NCBI GenBank assembly: GCA_035690885.1
Contig: DASSKC010000040.1
Coordinates: 1-64,000 of the forward strand
From: Oleiagrimonas sp035690885
GTDB lineage: Bacteria; Pseudomonadota; Gammaproteobacteria; Xanthomonadales; Rhodanobacteraceae
DNA length: 64,000 nt
Direction: 5' to 3'
Shown here: positions 8,783 to 18,900 of the stretch, in pieces
Layout of the letters: each line of letters opens with the position of its first letter
How positions within the stretch are numbered: the stretch's first letter is position 1
Made by a program: the position numbers and the translations under genes
The notes under the pieces: generated by a model
Databases searched by the model: none
Told to the model about the DNA's origin: nothing
What the model saw: the letters and a program-made list of their open reading frames with translations, nothing else

Positions 8783-9730
8783 TCATTGGTGGTTCCCAAC
8801 GGAGCGTTGTTGGCGATCCAGCCACACTTCCAGTCCTTGCGCGTTGAGTTCGGTGTCGATGTCGAGCAATCGTCGGACGCCGTCGGCGTCGAGTGGACAA
8901 CCGTGTTGGCGTGCCCGATCGACGTACAAGCCGGCCAGGGCTTGTACCAGCTTGTCATGGCGTTGCTCGTCGTCGGACAACGGTCTCGCCAGTGCCACCA
9001 TCGCATCGATGGTGGCATGCAGATCGTCGCCAAGGCGCCGAATGTCGCCCACCGGCCCGAAATGGGTGAGATGGATGGCCGGCGGATCGAGCGCCACCAG
9101 ACGCCGGATCGAGGCATGCAATGCATCCGGATCGAACTGGATCGGCGAGGTGGTCGGAATGATGAACGGACCTTTGTCACTGTCCAGCTCGCGATACGAC
9201 AAACCGAACGTGTCGCCGCTGCAGATGCGGCCGCTTTTCGGGTCGTGGATGGCATTGTGGTGGCGTGCGTGCCCCGGTGTGTCCAGGCAACGCAGGATGC
9301 GCCCGGCCAGATCAACCTCGTGGCCGTCCGGTGCCTCGACCACGCGTTCGGCTGGGACGGGTTCGAGCTTGCCGTAGCTGCGTTGCATTTCCTCCTCGCC
9401 GTATACGGCGGAGGCTCCGGCCCACAGTTTTGATGGATCGATCATGTGGCGCGCGCCACGCGGGTGAACCACCAGTCGCGCATTGGGCAGCGCGGCCATC
9501 AGCTCACCTGCGCCACCGGCATGGTCCAGATGCACGTGGGTGAGTATCAACCAGTCCACGTCGTGCGGCGCAAGTCCGGTTTGCTCAAGCGCCGCCAGCA
9601 ACCGTGGACGGGAATGGTTGGTACCGCAATCGATGAACGCGGCGTGCCCGTTTTCGACGACCAGATAGGCCGCGTCGAAGTTCGGTCGCTGGAAGCCCGT
9701 GTCGATGGTGTGGATGCCGTGATCGTTCAT
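8783..9730 (-). CDS. MBL-fold metallo-hydrolase
   Basis: A 315-residue metallo-beta-lactamase superfamily protein with the metal motif THVHLDHAGG (HxHxDH), then HARHH, GDTFG and a late THFGP that supply the remaining ligands. The fold and motifs place it with hydrolases of the glyoxalase II/RNase Z superfamily, but the substrate is unknown. I start it at the ATG at 9730 (MNDHGIHTIDTGF), where homology-like sequence begins; an in-frame ATG at 9799 also exists and neither has a clear Shine-Dalgarno site. It diverges from the first GH92 gene, and the gap between them holds an operator-like palindrome. Confidence 0.85.
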   Translation of the reverse strand: MNDHGIHTIDTGFQRPNFDAAYLVVENGHAAFIDCGTNHSRPRLLAALEQTGLAPHDVDWLILTHVHLDHAGGAGELMAALPNARLVVHPRGARHMIDPSKLWAGASAVYGEEEMQRSYGKLEPVPAERVVEAPDGHEVDLAGRILRCLDTPGHARHHNAIHDPKSGRICSGDTFGLSYRELDSDKGPFIIPTTSPIQFDPDALHASIRRLVALDPPAIHLTHFGPVGDIRRLGDDLHATIDAMVALARPLSDDEQRHDKLVQALAGLYVDRARQHGCPLDADGVRRLLDIDTELNAQGLEVWLDRQQRSVGNHQ

Positions 9731-9836
9731 GCGGATGCTGTTCGTGCGAGTGAATCCACAGGATAGGGCATCGCTTTGTTGCCGTGAATTCAGGGGCATG
9801 ACGCGGCGGCCGAAACGCGCTATGGTTCAGGTGTGT

Positions 9837-9850
9837 TTAGATCGATCCAA
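9837..9850. promoter_or_regulatory. Putative operator of the GH92 regulon (copy 1)
   Basis: TTAGATCGATCCAA, a 14-bp palindrome centred on CG with six of seven pairs matching, 79 nt before the first GH92 start. Closely related 14-mers lie at 19170, 19272 and 23224, all before genes of the same locus. Central-CG palindromes of this size are typical of LacI-family operators. Confidence 0.6.
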
Positions 9851-9929
9851 TACGTCTTTGCACCCATTGCCCCGCATGCGACATCCCATGGCGGTGCATC
9901 ACGACACGCACGATGACAGGAGAAGTCCC

Positions 9930-12368
9930 ATGGTGACCCGCAGACGATTCATGCAAGGCGCGGCGGCATTGGCACTGGTCGGCGGCAGCCAGGCGGTGAC
10001 GCCGCGCGCACTGGCCAAGGCCATGCAGGGCAGGGAGGGCCCGGCAAACCAGGCCGCTGGCGAATGTTCGCGCCATGTGGATGTGTTCATCGGCACCGGC
10101 GGCCATGGCCACACCTTTCCGGGCGCGACGATGCCGTTCGGCATGGTCCAGCTCAGCCCCGACACCAACAACAGCACCTGGGACGACTGTTCGGGCTACC
10201 ACCAGCGCGACGGTTCGATCATGGGTTTCTCGCACACCCACCTGTCCGGGACCGGCGGGGCCGACATGCTCGACTTTCTGCTGATGCCGGCGCAGGGCCC
10301 GGTGCTGCTCGAACCCGGCGAACGCGGACTGCCGCACGAGAACTATCGCTCGCGTTTCGATGCCGTCGACGTCCCCGATCGCATTCCCGATGGCGTGGTC
10401 GGCCATCCAGGCAAGGGCTATCGTTCCACCTACGACACGTCCTCGGAGAAAGCGCAGCCGGGCTATTACCGCGTGCATCTGACCGAGAACGACATCCTGG
10501 CGGAATTGACCGCCACCTTGCGTGCCGGACTGCATCGCTACACGTTCGGCAAACCGGGCAAGGGACACCTGCTGATCGATCTGGTGCATGGCTTCCATGG
10601 TGATCCCGACGAGCCCGCGAACGTGTCCGATGCGTCGCTCGAGCTGATCGGCAACGACACCCTGGTCGGCGGGCGTCGCGTGCACCAGTGGGCCAACGGC
10701 CGCTACATCTATTTCGCGATGAAACTGTCGCGGCCCATTGCCCGCACTGATCTCTACTCCGACGACAAGCGCGTACCCCACGGGACACGCAAGCTGAAGG
10801 GCAAGCACCTCAAGGCTGCCTTGCATATCGATGACGTGTCCAGCGAGCCGTTGCTGGTCAAGGTCGGCATTTCGGCGGTCGACAGCGACGGTGCCATGCG
10901 CAACCTCGAATCGGAGATTTCCGATTGGGATTTCGATGGCGTGCAGCGCGCTGCGGCCGACGCGTGGGAAAAGGAGCTCAGCCGTATCCGCATCCGCACG
11001 CCGTCCGAGTCGACCAAGCGCATTTTCTATTCGGCGCTGTATCACACGATGTTGGCGCCCACGCTGTTCAGTGACGTCGACAACCGCTACCGCGGCATGG
11101 ACCTCAAGGTGCACAAGGTTCCCGCCGGTCATCACAACTACAGCACCTATTCGTTGTGGGATACCTACCGTGCCGAGCACCCGTTGCTGACGCTGTACCG
11201 GCCCGATATCGTGCCGGACCTGGTGCAGGGGTTGGTGCGCAAGGCATCGGAAAGCCCCGACGGCCCGCCGGTATGGCCGCTGCAGGGTGTCGAAACCGGC
11301 ACCATGATCGGCTACCACTCCATTTCCGTCATTGCCGAAGCCCAGGCCAAGGGATTCGACGGCGTCGACTATCAGGCGGCCTGGGCGCCGTTCCGCGAGC
11401 GCGCGCTGGTCAGCGATCGCGAAGGCCTCGGCTGGTATCGCAAGCTCGGTTACGACCCTTCGGACAAGGACGGCGAAGCGGTCAGCAAGACCATCGAGTA
11501 TGCCTACGATTACTGGGCCATGGCCCATCTCGCCGATGCCTTGGGCAAGACAAGTGATGCGACAACCTTGCGCAAGCTGTCGTTGAATTATCGCAACGTG
11601 TTCGATCGCGAGATCACCTTCATGCGCCCGCGTGACAGCAACGGCAAGTGGATGAGCCCGTTTGATCCGCGCTCGATGGGGCACTCGGACAAGTGGCGCG
11701 ATTTCACCGAATCAAACTCGTGGCAGGCCACGTTCGGCGTCCAGCACGACCTCTACGGTTACATGGAAGTGTTTGGCGGCGTGCCGGCGTTCGAGCGCAA
11801 ACTGGACGAGCTGTTCACCACCAGTTCCGAGCTTCCGGCCGACGCGCCCCCGGACATCGCCGGGCTGGTGGGTCAGTATTGCCAAGGCAACGAACCCAGC
11901 CATCACATCGCCTATCTCTATGCCTACACCGGATCACCCTGGAAAACCCAGTCGCGTGTACGCATGCTGCTCAAGAGCATGTACCGCGACGGCCATGACG
12001 GCCTCGCGGGCAACGAAGATTGCGGCCAGATGAGTGCCTGGTACGTAATGGGCGCGCTGGGCCTGTATGCGGTCGATCCGGTCAGCACCCACTACGTGTT
12101 CGGCAGTCCGTTGCTCGAGCGCGCCGACGTGAACGTCGGCCATGGCCGGACGCTCGGCATTCGTACGCTGCACAACGGTGTGGACAAGCCGTACATCCAG
12201 TCGGTCACCTGGAACGGCAAGCCGTGGCGCAAAAGCTGGATTTCCCACGCCGAACTGGTGCAAGGTGGCGTGCTCGAATTCACCATGGGCAGTCAGCCCA
12301 ACAAGCAGTTCGGCAAGGCCGCGCAAGACCGGCCGCCGTCGTTCGGGCGACTGGCCACGGAGGCCTGA
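9930..12368 (+). CDS. GH92 family glycoside hydrolase (alpha-mannosidase), Tat-exported
   Basis: An 812-residue exported enzyme. The N-terminus MVTRRRFMQGAAALALVGG is a twin-arginine signal, so it is exported folded, probably to the periplasm. GH92 marks in order: GTGGHGHTFPGA near 53, HTHLSGTGG near 101, SLWDTYR near 407, TESNSW near 593, GNEPSHHIAYLY near 652 and GNEDCGQMSAWYV near 694. GH92 enzymes are calcium-dependent inverting exo-alpha-mannosidases; the GNEPSHH form is frequent among alpha-1,2 enzymes, but linkage is inference. The start at 9930 has AGGAGA 6 nt upstream; the longer open frame lacks a signal peptide. It reads towards the next GH92 gene, with only 12 nt between stops. 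Confidence 0.93.
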   Translation: MVTRRRFMQGAAALALVGGSQAVTPRALAKAMQGREGPANQAAGECSRHVDVFIGTGGHGHTFPGATMPFGMVQLSPDTNNSTWDDCSGYHQRDGSIMGFSHTHLSGTGGADMLDFLLMPAQGPVLLEPGERGLPHENYRSRFDAVDVPDRIPDGVVGHPGKGYRSTYDTSSEKAQPGYYRVHLTENDILAELTATLRAGLHRYTFGKPGKGHLLIDLVHGFHGDPDEPANVSDASLELIGNDTLVGGRRVHQWANGRYIYFAMKLSRPIARTDLYSDDKRVPHGTRKLKGKHLKAALHIDDVSSEPLLVKVGISAVDSDGAMRNLESEISDWDFDGVQRAAADAWEKELSRIRIRTPSESTKRIFYSALYHTMLAPTLFSDVDNRYRGMDLKVHKVPAGHHNYSTYSLWDTYRAEHPLLTLYRPDIVPDLVQGLVRKASESPDGPPVWPLQGVETGTMIGYHSISVIAEAQAKGFDGVDYQAAWAPFRERALVSDREGLGWYRKLGYDPSDKDGEAVSKTIEYAYDYWAMAHLADALGKTSDATTLRKLSLNYRNVFDREITFMRPRDSNGKWMSPFDPRSMGHSDKWRDFTESNSWQATFGVQHDLYGYMEVFGGVPAFERKLDELFTTSSELPADAPPDIAGLVGQYCQGNEPSHHIAYLYAYTGSPWKTQSRVRMLLKSMYRDGHDGLAGNEDCGQMSAWYVMGALGLYAVDPVSTHYVFGSPLLERADVNVGHGRTLGIRTLHNGVDKPYIQSVTWNGKPWRKSWISHAELVQGGVLEFTMGSQPNKQFGKAAQDRPPSFGRLATEA

Positions 12369-12380
12369 GAAACTTTCCGA

Positions 12381-14759
12381 TCAGTCGATCCGGCCCGCTC
12401 GGGCCGGTTTCGACATGGACGGTGGCGCGGCACCCGGCGCGCTGCCCCATTGCCTGTTTGGCGTCGGTCCCATGACCAGCACGAGCTTGCCACCGTCGGC
12501 GATGTCCGAATGGCTGAACCAGGGCTTGTTCCAGGGTTTGCCGTTGAGGGTCGCCGACTGGATGTACTTGTTCGTCGCCGAGTTGTGTTTGGCCACGATC
12601 TCGAACGTGTGGCCGTTGCCCATGTGGATCTTGATGTCGTCGAAGATCGGGCTGCCGAGAATGTAGTACGGACTCGATGGATCGACCGGATAAAAGCCCA
12701 TGGCGCTGAACACGTACCACGACGAGGTCGCGCCCTGGTCGTCCATGCCGGGGTACGCGTAGCCGGATTTGTCGCTGCCATACATCAGTCGCAGGATCTT
12801 GCGCGTCAGCGCCTGGGTCTTCCACGGTTGGCCGGCCCAGTCGTAGTAATAGGGCACTTGCTGGTCGGGCTGGTTGCCTTGCACATACTGACCGATCACG
12901 CCGGTGCAGTCGCGGCAGATGCCTTGCGGGTGATAGGGCGTGCTGAAGAACGCATCCAGCTTGTCGGCAAATTGCTTGCGCCCGCCGAGCAGGTTGATCA
13001 GCCCCTGCACGTCATGTGGCACCAGCCACAGGTCGGACCAGCCGGAGGCTTCTTTCATCATGAAGTTGTAGTACGGCTCGCGTGGATCGAACGGCGATAT
13101 CCATTGGCCGTCCGCAGTGCGCCCGCGCATGAAGCCGACCGATGGGTCGAACATGTTTTCGTAGTTGTGCGCGCGCTGCATGAACAGGTGGTAATCGTCT
13201 TGCTTGCCCAGCCGCTTGGCGTACAGCGCCAGCGCGTGGTCGTCCCAGCTGAAATTCAAGGTGGTGGCCACGCCGGCCTTGCCGCCGGCGTAGGGCGGGC
13301 TGGGATTGCCTTCGGGGACGATGTCGGAAATCCAGCCGTTTTTCTTGTATTCGGCCAGATAATTGCGCGGGCCGTCCGGGTCCATGGCGTTCTTGCGCAG
13401 GTATTTGTAGGCCGCGGCCCAGTCGAAGTCATAGCCGCGGTTCCAGGCACCCAGATACAAAAACACCGCGTTGTCGCCGTGGAACGAGGTTTCCATGAAA
13501 CCCGATTCACGCGCCAGGTCCAGTTCCGAACGCAGCACGTTTTGCGTGACCTTCGGCTCCAGCAGCATCATCAGCACGATCTGGTTGCGGCCGGTATCCC
13601 ACAGCGGCACCGGGCCGTAACGGTCGTACGTAGCGGTCACGGTCTGGCCGTCCATGTTGGTGAATGTTTCGCCCTTGTGCGCGAGCACGCGCGGGCTCGC
13701 CAGCGAGTGGAGCAAGGTCGAATAAAACAGCATCCGCTGTTTTTCCGTACCACCGGTCACCTCGATCCGGTTGAGTTTCTTGGCCCAGGCGGCTCGGGCC
13801 TGTTGGTGCACCCGCGCGAAGTCCCAGCCCGGATCCTCGGCCTTCAAGCGACGTTTCGCCTCGGCATAGCTGTGGCCGTGGGCGATCTTCATCAGCACCT
13901 GCTCGCCCTGCGTGGTGTGGAAGCGCAGATAGGCACCGGCGTAAGGGCCGGAGATTTTTCGTGTGCCGGGTTCGACATCCTTGCTGCCAAGCAGGGAGCC
14001 GGGACCGAAGCCGTCGTGCGAGCGCGGCGGAATCTGACGGAAGGTGCCGAATGCGGTGAAGGGCTTGGAGAACTTCGCGACGAAATAGGTGTTGCCGGCA
14101 ATGTCTTCGTGATGCTTGGTGTGGTGATTGGCCTTGCCCCGCACCATGTTGTTGCCGATCACTTCCACGCTGCCGCCACGCTGGCCCAGATCCAGCAGGA
14201 TGTGGGCTTTGTCGGTTTGCGGAAACGTGAAGCGGAACAGGCCGGTCCACGGGGTGACCGACATTTCCGCTCGGGTTTTGAAGGTGGTCAGGTCAACCGA
14301 GTAATAGCCGGGTGACGAAACTTCGGTGGACTTGTCATAGAGCGACACGCTGCGCTGCGGCGGCACGGTCCAGTTGCCGACCACGGGCATGACCGTCGGG
14401 CCGAAGCGGCCGCCGGTGGTAAAGCCCTTCATGGTCAGGTTGGGATAGTAGTAAAGCGTGGGGACGCCGGCGGGATAGGTGAACACCAGGTTCGTGTTGA
14501 TCGGACCGACGTTGGTGGACCCGTGTGGCAGCGCGGCACCGGACGAGGTGAATCCCGCGTAGAGTTTCTCGCCCGGCGGCGGCGCGTTGCCGATCAGTTT
14601 TTGTTGGTCCAGCGGTGCCGTGCCGACCAGGCCGTTGGCGTAGTCGACCGGTTGCTTGTCTGTCGTTGCCGCTGAGCTTTGGGCGTGCAATGGCAAAACC
14701 ATGGCAGGGCCAAGCAAGGCCATGGCGGCGAGAATCCGTATGGGTTTTCGGGTCAACAT
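12381..14759 (-). CDS. Divergent GH92-like glycoside hydrolase, Sec-exported
   Basis: A 792-residue protein with a Sec signal (MLTRKPIRILAAMALLGPAM...LHAQ). The C-terminal half is clearly GH92: ASGWSDLWLVPHD near 570, GNQPDQQVPYYYDWAGQPWKTQ near 625 and GMDDQGATSSWYV near 669. It departs from its neighbours. The usual GNEPSHH is GNQPDQQ, and the N-terminal HTFPGAxxPFG is replaced by ALPHGSTNVGP. The GFSxTHLSGTG block is not recognisable. It probably acts on another linkage or a modified sugar. The ATG at 14759 was chosen because the longer frame runs through a palindromic repeat and lacks a signal peptide. It is likely co-directed with the EEP protein and the receptor. Confidence 0.85.
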   Translation of the reverse strand: MLTRKPIRILAAMALLGPAMVLPLHAQSSAATTDKQPVDYANGLVGTAPLDQQKLIGNAPPPGEKLYAGFTSSGAALPHGSTNVGPINTNLVFTYPAGVPTLYYYPNLTMKGFTTGGRFGPTVMPVVGNWTVPPQRSVSLYDKSTEVSSPGYYSVDLTTFKTRAEMSVTPWTGLFRFTFPQTDKAHILLDLGQRGGSVEVIGNNMVRGKANHHTKHHEDIAGNTYFVAKFSKPFTAFGTFRQIPPRSHDGFGPGSLLGSKDVEPGTRKISGPYAGAYLRFHTTQGEQVLMKIAHGHSYAEAKRRLKAEDPGWDFARVHQQARAAWAKKLNRIEVTGGTEKQRMLFYSTLLHSLASPRVLAHKGETFTNMDGQTVTATYDRYGPVPLWDTGRNQIVLMMLLEPKVTQNVLRSELDLARESGFMETSFHGDNAVFLYLGAWNRGYDFDWAAAYKYLRKNAMDPDGPRNYLAEYKKNGWISDIVPEGNPSPPYAGGKAGVATTLNFSWDDHALALYAKRLGKQDDYHLFMQRAHNYENMFDPSVGFMRGRTADGQWISPFDPREPYYNFMMKEASGWSDLWLVPHDVQGLINLLGGRKQFADKLDAFFSTPYHPQGICRDCTGVIGQYVQGNQPDQQVPYYYDWAGQPWKTQALTRKILRLMYGSDKSGYAYPGMDDQGATSSWYVFSAMGFYPVDPSSPYYILGSPIFDDIKIHMGNGHTFEIVAKHNSATNKYIQSATLNGKPWNKPWFSHSDIADGGKLVLVMGPTPNRQWGSAPGAAPPSMSKPARAGRID

Positions 14760-14822
14760 GCGCGAGGATTCCTGATGACGATGTATATGGCTCAGGTGCC
14801 CGGAGAAGCCTCTAATGATGCC

Positions 14823-14911
14823 GGTCACCCCAGCGAAGGCTGGGGTCCAGTGTCTTTCGCACTTGCGTGAGGCATCAAAGACACTGGATTCCAGCTTTCG
14901 CTGGAATGACG
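14823..14911. repeat. Inverted pair of the GTCATTCC extragenic repeat (copy 1)
   Basis: Two 35-nt arms (14823-14857 and 14877-14911) match in 29 of 35 positions as inverted repeats. Each contains a small hairpin (CCAGCGAAGGCTGG type) and the CCAGTGTCTTT tail. The same sequence family recurs at 28224-28288 and 42353-42506 in this window. Confidence 0.8.
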
Positions 14912-14961
14912 CCGAGGTGAGCAGGGATGTTTCATGCGAACCTCTGAGATGACAGCGAGTT

Positions 14962-15855
14962 TTACTTCGCGGGCTTCGTCCAGCTGAAATCGGCCATGAC
15001 CGGGAAATGGTCGGACGGATAGACCTTGCCGTGATGCGTGGTGATGGTGCGCACGTCATCGACTTTCACGCCGCGGTAATAGATGTAGTCGATGCGCTTG
15101 TGCGCATGACCGGTGAAGTCGTGAAATGTGTGGGCCGGCCCATGGTGTACCGGCGCCTTGACCCAGGCGTCGTGCAGTACCGTGGTCATCAGCGCATGCG
15201 TGGGGCTGTCCGGTCCGCTGTTGAAGTCGCCCGTGACGATGATGGGCAACGAGTCGGGCACCTTGGCAAGGTGCTTGAGGATGACCTTCACGCCCTTCTT
15301 GCGCAGTTCCACGTCCTTGCTGCGGTAGGGCAGGTGCGTGTCGTAGAAGTAGAAACGCTTGCCGGTCTGCTTGTCCTGGAACTCGGCCCAGGTCACCATG
15401 CGCGGCATCAACTGCCCCCAGCTGACGCTGCCGGGCACGTTGGGTGTCGCCGACAACCAGAAGTTGCCGCGCTGGATGATGCGCAGGCGTCGGGCGTTGT
15501 AGAACACGCCCATGTGCTCGTTGTCGTCGGCTTGCTTGTTGTTGCCGTTGCGGCCCAGGCCGAACCATTTGTAATGCTTCAGATGCTTGACCAGGTAATC
15601 GCCCTGGCGGGTGAACAGCTCCTGTGTACCGATGATGTCCGGGTGCTGCGTGCGGATGATCCTGACCATCAGGCCGCGACGATTGGGCCACACGTTGATA
15701 CCGTCATCCGGATTGGGGTAGCGAACATTGAACGTCATCACGCGGATGTCGTGATTGCTTGTGTCCGCGTTCGAGGCAGGCGCAGACATGGCCGGTGTGG
15801 CAAACACCATCGCGCCAAAACACAGGAAGGTCGAGATACGCACGAACAAGGACAT
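14962..15855 (-). CDS. Exported endonuclease/exonuclease/phosphatase (EEP) family protein
   Basis: A 297-residue protein with a Sec signal (MSLFVRISTFLCFGAMVFATPAMSA). EEP-fold residues are visible: MTFNVR (metal-binding Asn), GTQEL (Glu), YDTHL, VTGDFNS (Asp/Asn) and a final SDHFPV (Asp-His). The fold hydrolyses phosphoesters in DNA, lipids or sugars. Export together with GH92 enzymes suggests a sugar-phosphate or phosphodiester substrate rather than DNA, but this is inference. The start at 15855 has GGAGGA 8 nt upstream. It lies 83 nt after the receptor gene, beyond a hairpin terminator, so it may be read by partial read-through. Confidence 0.87.
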   Translation of the reverse strand: MSLFVRISTFLCFGAMVFATPAMSAPASNADTSNHDIRVMTFNVRYPNPDDGINVWPNRRGLMVRIIRTQHPDIIGTQELFTRQGDYLVKHLKHYKWFGLGRNGNNKQADDNEHMGVFYNARRLRIIQRGNFWLSATPNVPGSVSWGQLMPRMVTWAEFQDKQTGKRFYFYDTHLPYRSKDVELRKKGVKVILKHLAKVPDSLPIIVTGDFNSGPDSPTHALMTTVLHDAWVKAPVHHGPAHTFHDFTGHAHKRIDYIYYRGVKVDDVRTITTHHGKVYPSDHFPVMADFSWTKPAK

Positions 15856-15889
15856 GGAAATGATCCTCCGAAGAAAGCCCCATCAGGTC

Positions 15890-15934
15890 GACAAAAGAAA
15901 ACGCGGGGCCAGGGGGAGAAAGTGACCCCGCGTT
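15890..15934 (-). terminator. Intrinsic terminator after the TonB-dependent receptor
   Basis: On the minus strand a 9-bp GC-rich stem (arms 15926-15934 and 15900-15908) ends in a T-rich run TTCTTTTG. It lies 5 nt beyond the receptor stop codon. It would lower expression of the downstream EEP and GH92 genes relative to the receptor. Confidence 0.75.
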
Positions 15935-15938
15935 CCGG

Positions 15939-18900
15939 TCAGGGACCGAAGGTAAACGTCAGACCGAGGTAGTACTGGCGGCCGCTGTAGACCAGCGAGT
16001 TGAGACGCAACGAGGTGTCATCCCCCAGGTGCGATCGCGCCTTGGATTTGGTCAGGTTGATGATCGAAGCGTTCAACGACAGGCTCTTCGTGAACTTGTA
16101 GCTGCCGTTCAAATTGACCTGGTTGTACGGCTCCTGGTACAGCGTGAGTCCGGACACCAGCCCGCCGGTCACCTTGCCGGTCCAGTTGGACGTGGCGCGG
16201 ATCAGCAGGTTGTGGTTCTGGTAGAACAGTGACAGGTTGGCTGCGTGGTTTGCACTGCCGACCAGGTTTGATTGGCCGACCACCTCGCCATTGACCAGCA
16301 CGTCGGTGGTGCTGGTTTTGTTGAGCGTGTAGTTGGCGATGATGCCGAAGCCCATGTCGAAGGTGTGCTGGAAGTAGAGTTCCGCGCCCTTGGACGTGCC
16401 GCTGCGACCGTTGCCGATGGTGCTGAAGTCCTTGACGGTGACCTGCTTGCCGCCGACGTCGACCGTCTGCGTCACCGTGACCGGGACCACGAAGTTCTTG
16501 ACCTTCTTGTGGAACAGGCCCAAGCCCAGTACCGAGCCTTTCTGGAAATACCACGCGGCACCGATGTCGAACTGGGTGGACTGGAATTCCTTCAGGTCCT
16601 TGTTGCCGCCGCTGCCGTACCAGCCGGGCAGGCGGGCGCCGAACTGCGCGCGGTCGTGGTAGAAGGCCGGCGTGACGTGGGTCAGGTTGCCCAGTACCAG
16701 GATGTCGCTGTAGTTGGGCCGTGCCATGGCCTTGGAGGCGGCGAAACGCAGCACCACGTCGTGGGGCAGGGAATAGGCGAAATTGAAACTCGGCAGGATG
16801 TTGGTATAGGTCCGGTCGCGATGCCCGGGCTCGAACGTGCGCACGTTCCACAACTCTTCCGGTCGATACTGGAAGTCGCCGGGGACGCATGGATTGCCTT
16901 TGATGTTCACTCCCGACGACGGGCAGTTCAACGGATTGCCGCTGGCGTCGTGGTAGTACTCCTGCTTGAGCGTGGTCACTTCGTTGACGATGTACACGTC
17001 CTGCTGCGTACGCACGAAACGCACACCCAGGTTTCCGCGTGCGCGACCGATGTGGTAATTGGCCTGGGCGTAGGCGGCCGAGATCTTCTCGGTCAGGCCG
17101 GCAAAATTCGCCGGCTGGTTGACGCGCTGGTCCGGGCCGAACTTCTCGTTGAGGTGGGCGTAATACGCCGCGTAATTGACCGCCGGGAAGACGTTGGTGT
17201 TGAACGTCTCCGAATCGGTTTCGAGCGAGCCCGGCATCAGGTAGCCCGCCTTCAGGGTGCCGGCCGTCGGCGAGCAATCCTGGAAGCGCACGGTGGTGCC
17301 CGGGCAGTACCAACGGTTTTCACCGGTACGCTGGCTGGCGTGGGTATCGCGGTATTTGACGCCGAATTGCAGCGTGCTCAGCCAGTCCGAGCCGATGTAC
17401 GCCGAAAAATCGAGCTGAAAATAGTTCTGCTGGCTCTTGGTGCGGGTGTAGCCCGAATCGGTCGAGCCCAGGTCGATCTGACCGATGCCCGATTGCAGGT
17501 TTTTCAGCACCTCGGGCGATACCGAGATCGACGGCTTGCCGCGCAGATTCCACTGCGCCAGGCGGTTGCCGTTTTGCCAGTGCCCGTTGATGAACCGACG
17601 TGGCTTGACCGACATGCGAAAGTCGATCGACGGCCCGCCGTAGGCCCACGTGTGGCCGACATTGAACGAGCCGCTGAGCACGTCACCGGTCCACTCGCCC
17701 TTGATGTTCATCGATTGCGAGGTGGCCTGCGCGTGGGTGTAGCGACCGGTCAGCCAGGGATATTGCTGCGAGCAGACGTTGATCGGTTCCCGCGACGCAC
17801 CCGTCACCGGGTTGGTCAGTGCCGCGCAACCCTGGCCGGGACGCGGCTGCAGGTACTTCGTGCCGGTGACGATGGAGTGGCTGGGGTCGAAGGTCAGCCC
17901 GTTTGGTGCCAGCTGCCTGCCTTGTTGCTCGGCGTACGGCCCGGTGGGCAGACCCCACTCCGGAATTTCCAGCGTGTGTGTGACGTAATCGTTTTTCAGC
18001 TTGAACCAGAAATAGTTGCCGGTCAGCAGGAAATTCTCGGTGGGTTTGAACTGCATCGTCAGCTGGCCACCCTCGCGTACGCGGGTGGTATTGGTCTGGC
18101 TGAGGCTGAACTGCTGCGGTGACCAGTAGCCCGAATAGCTGTTGCCGGCCTGGTCGGTCACGCCGCCACCGGGCCACAGGTCCACATTGGCTTCGTTGAT
18201 GAACGGATTGCCGTGAATGTCGACCGGGGGCTGGGCGCCGTAATCATCGGCCCACCAGTGCCAGCTGGACGCATTGGCGCTGTACTGGGTGATGTGGCGC
18301 TTCTGGTAGGACGCACCGACCAGGACGCCGAAACGGCTGTCCTTGCTGTGCCAGGAGTACAGGCCCGCGATCTGCGGATCGGCGCCCGTGGTGGTGTCGC
18401 TGGTCGTACCTTGAATGGAAACGAACCCCTTGTTGGCGGGCATTTCCAGCGGGCGCCGTGTATGGATGATCACGGTGCCGCCGATGCCGCCTTCGTCGAG
18501 TTTTGCTTCCTGGCTTTTGTAGAGTTTCACGCTGCTGACCATCTTGGCCGGCAGCAGCAGGTAGTTGAACGAGCGGGTGAGGCCGCTTTCCGTGTCTGCC
18601 GTGGCAATGAAATTGCCATTCAACTCGGTCAACGTGAGGTTCGGTGCCAGACCGCGAACGCTGACGGTTTTGCCTTCGCCGCCGCTGCGGCTGATGATCA
18701 CGCCCGGCACATGCACCAGGGCGTCGGCCACGTCCTTGGCCGGAAACTCGCTGATGTTCTGCGCGTTGATAACCTCGACCACGGCATCCGAGCGGCGCTT
18801 TTCCGCCAGCGCGCTGTTGATCGACTGGCGATATCCGGTGACCACGACACCCTCTAGTTGGGTGGACTGGTCCTGACCGGATTGCGTGGACTCGGGGTTG

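Noticed and set aside
9837..11684. A 615-codon minus-strand frame opposite the first GH92 gene
   Set aside because: It is a shadow frame without a signal, motifs or ribosome site.
12450..14315. A 621-codon plus-strand frame opposite the second GH92 gene
   Set aside because: It is an antisense shadow; the minus strand carries a signal peptide and GH92 motifs.
16272..18122. A 616-codon plus-strand frame opposite the TonB-dependent receptor
   Set aside because: No recognisable domain; the receptor reads through the whole stretch on the other strand.
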